A stretch of DNA of 56,466 nucleotides from Mesorhizobium amorphae (lineage in GTDB: Bacteria > Pseudomonadota > Alphaproteobacteria > Rhizobiales > Rhizobiaceae): the NCBI RefSeq assembly GCF_014843845.1, contig NZ_JHQS01000059.1:1-56466 (forward strand), read 5' to 3'. Shown one piece after another: positions 55,222 to 56,466 of the stretch. The notes below the pieces were generated by a model. The model did not search any database, was not told the origin of the DNA, and saw nothing but the letters and a program-made list of their open reading frames with translations. The number at the start of each line of letters is the position of its first letter. Positions within the stretch are counted from its first letter, which is position 1. Both the position numbers and the translations under genes were made by a program.

Positions 55222-55300
55222 CAAAAAAACCTCTATATTGCCATTATACCTGAACGAGACGGCTTTCTGTCAAAGCCGCTACCACTGAAAAGGATGGAAA

Positions 55301-55759
55301 ATGTCCAAGACCAAGACCGGCGAGACGATCGAGAACGTTGAATTCCCGACCTTCGATGCTTCCAAGACCACCGACCAGATTCGCGCTTTCGCCGAAAAGG
55401 GCGTCGAGCAGTCGAAAGAGGCCTACACCAAGCTGAAGACCGGCGCTGAGGAGACCCAGAAGGTTCTGGAGTCGACCTTTGAGACCGCCAAGACCGTTTC
55501 CAGCGACCTGTCGCTCAAGACCATTGCCGCTCTGCGCGCCAATGCCGAGGCCGGCTTCTCGCATCTCGAAGCCCTGATCGGCGCCAAGTCGCTGTCGGAA
55601 GTCGTCGAACTGCAGACCTCCTTCCTGCGCAAGCGTGTCGAAACGACCGTCGAGCAGGCCAAGGAATTCCAGGCTGTTGCTTCCAAGGCTGCCGAGGACG
55701 TCTCCAAGCCGGTCAAGACCGCTTTCGAGAAGGCCCTGAAGGACATCAAGGCCGCCTAA
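55301..55759 (+). CDS. phaP: Phasin family protein
   Basis: 152 residues, almost all helical, no Cys. Typical phasin_2-type pattern: RAFAEKGVEQSKEAYTKLK, EETQKVLESTFETAKTVSSD, IAALRANAEAGFSHLEALIG and LQTSFLRKRVETTVEQAKEF. Phasins coat polyhydroxybutyrate granules and control their size and number. ATG at 55301 follows AAAGGATGG. A TGC-rich dyad upstream suggests PhaR-type repression, and an anti-SD sRNA follows with no terminator between. Confidence 0.92.
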   Translation: MSKTKTGETIENVEFPTFDASKTTDQIRAFAEKGVEQSKEAYTKLKTGAEETQKVLESTFETAKTVSSDLSLKTIAALRANAEAGFSHLEALIGAKSLSEVVELQTSFLRKRVETTVEQAKEFQAVASKAAEDVSKPVKTAFEKALKDIKAA

Positions 55760-55837
55760 TATTTGCGCTCATCCTGGCGATGCATCAAAACGTCGCATTT
55801 CGTCAGACAAATAGATGTGCGATAAAGTTACCAAGTG

Positions 55838-55952
55838 AATACCCGGCGAGTGGAACCTCCTCCCTCTGCTCCCCGGGGTGACCAGCCAGCACCTCCTCCC
55901 GCTGGCTCGTAACAGGAAAAGGCCGGCACCTCCTCCCGCCGGCCTTTTCTTT
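55838..55952 (+). ncRNA. Anti-Shine-Dalgarno hairpin sRNA with three CCTCCTCCC motifs (CcsR / cuckoo / alpha-r14-like)
   Basis: CCTCCTCCC occurs at 55856-55864, 55892-55900 and 55929-55937, spaced 36 and 37 bases. The second is in the loop of AGCCAGC/GCTGGCT (55884-55890 with 55901-55907), the third in the loop of an 11-bp stem AAAAGGCCGGC/GCCGGCCTTTT (55917-55927 with 55938-55948) that ends in CTTTTG and so acts as terminator. The first lies in a weaker bulged hairpin with arms ACCCGG and CCGGGGT. Loops of this kind expose the complement of a ribosome binding site; the class is known in Rhodobacter (CcsR) and Rhizobiales (cuckoo/alpha-r14 RNAs). The 5' end is not defined; it could be processed from phasin read-through. 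Confidence 0.78.
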
Positions 55953-56103
55953 TGTCCGGCGGAATCCGCCGCGGTTTGTAGAACCGTAGCTTTGCTTCTC
56001 AAAGGCCTTGAATTAAGATCCGATAGCCCGTATTGGACGCATCGCCGAACGACAGTGCGGATCCCGGAGAACCAGCTTCACCTCGATCCTGCCAGGCACA
56101 CGT

Positions 56104-56180
56104 GCCGTTGTAGCTCAGATGGTTAGAGCGCCGGATTGTGGATCCGGAGGTCGCTGGTTCGATCCCAGCCAACGGTACCA
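56104..56180 (+). tRNA. tRNA-His (GTG)
   Basis: 77 nt including encoded CCA (56178-56180). Cloverleaf: acceptor GCCGTTG with CAACGGT, D arm GCTC...GAGC, anticodon arm CCGGA-TTGTGGA-TCCGG with anticodon GTG at 56138-56140, T arm GCTGG-TTCGATC-CCAGC. The discriminator base is A and the base at -1 is T; the first acceptor pair is G-T. The universal G-1/C73 identity pair is therefore not encoded, as reported for Rhizobiales and relatives with an unusual HisRS. Confidence 0.97.
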
Positions 56181-56466
56181 TCGGCCTAATGCTAAATAAT
56201 TGAATTTGTTGATGAATTTCGTTTAAAAAGACCTGACATTGCCGCTTTTTGTATCACACATTGTGCGACCTGCTGCGACACAAATAGCAACTCCTTGATC
56301 AAAGTGCTGTTCTGCCAGCCGTGCCAAGAGGTGGGGCGCCCAGATCGCAACCTGGCGTTCACCGGCCATCCTAAGACGCCGGACAAGCGGCGCTAGACAC
56401 TAGGTCCAATCGACATTCAGGATTCAAATTTGCGTTGAGGCATGATTCATAGGCTTCCAGATTCGA
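56181..56466. other. AT-richer sequence downstream of tRNA-His, no supported gene
   Basis: 286 bases up to the window edge with lower GC than the rest. The only open frame (56192-56386, minus) has no recognisable family or good start. No intrinsic terminator for the tRNA is obvious. tRNA 3' ends are common integration sites, but no integrase or attachment repeat can be seen here. Confidence 0.4.

Noticed and set aside
55999..56181. 60-residue minus-strand frame with IEPATSGSTIRRSNHLSYNG
   Set aside because: This is the well-known false protein produced by reading across a tRNA gene on the opposite strand.

Overview
The window looks like chromosomal DNA of a Rhizobiales alphaproteobacterium, most likely Mesorhizobium or a close Phyllobacteriaceae relative. 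Evidence: high GC coding sequence with dense same-strand operons, a zwf-pgl-edd operon, aceA divergent from an XRE/RamB-type regulator, a PdhS/PleC-like cell-cycle kinase, a phasin, an anti-Shine-Dalgarno hairpin sRNA, and a tRNA-His gene without the usual G-1/C73 pair. The genus is an inference from gene content; no 16S or other marker is present.

Layout. 1-10.5 kb is a biofilm-type adhesin module: the N-terminal 1187 codons of a giant repeat protein (running off the left edge), a divergent LapG-like periplasmic protease, and a type I secretion operon (TolC, ABC ATPase, HlyD) ending in a translationally coupled ribbon-helix-helix protein. 10.9-14.0 kb holds an SDR, a SAF-domain oxidoreductase and proC. 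14.1-23.3 kb is a surface polysaccharide locus: Wzy/ExoQ-like polymerase, GT2, GT4, WecG/TagA transferase, DUF6492 protein, Wzx-like flippase and a kinase-less Wzc/ExoP-like chain-length protein. 23.5-27.2 kb holds folD, a GlxA-type AraC regulator and a secreted von Willebrand A protein, closed by an intrinsic terminator. 27.2-31.3 kb is the Entner-Doudoroff entry operon zwf-pgl-edd. 31.6-33.3 kb has an SDR and a membrane SH3 protein. 33.5-36.3 kb has puuA-puuB for putrescine breakdown. 36.4-41.2 kb has a HAD hydrolase, a degenerate receiver protein, a small protein, isocitrate lyase and its probable regulator. 41.3-46.7 kb has a DMT exporter and a potFGHI putrescine importer. 46.8-50.8 kb has an AsmA-like protein and acetoacetyl-CoA synthetase. 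51.2-55.8 kb has a 1.3-kilo-residue cytoplasmic PAS histidine kinase and a phasin. 55.8-56.2 kb has the sRNA and tRNA-His.

How it fits together. Several genes concern stored and two-carbon carbon: phasin (PHB granules), acetoacetyl-CoA synthetase (re-activation of acetoacetate from PHB), isocitrate lyase (glyoxylate shunt) and its regulator. Putrescine import and gamma-glutamylation genes flank the glyoxylate genes. Surface attachment is served by the adhesin/T1SS/LapG module and the polysaccharide locus. Sequence signals of note: a perfect TTAA-N7-TTAA CtrA-type box before the kinase gene, two one-mismatch boxes between the divergent glycosyltransferases, four TGTAAA-containing sites between aceA and its regulator, a TGC-rich dyad before the phasin gene, and three evenly spaced CCTCCTCCC motifs in the sRNA downstream of the phasin gene.

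Limits: family assignments come from reading translated sequence and remembered motifs; no database search was run. Starts were moved from the longest frame when a better ribosome binding site or family-typical N-terminus was visible.
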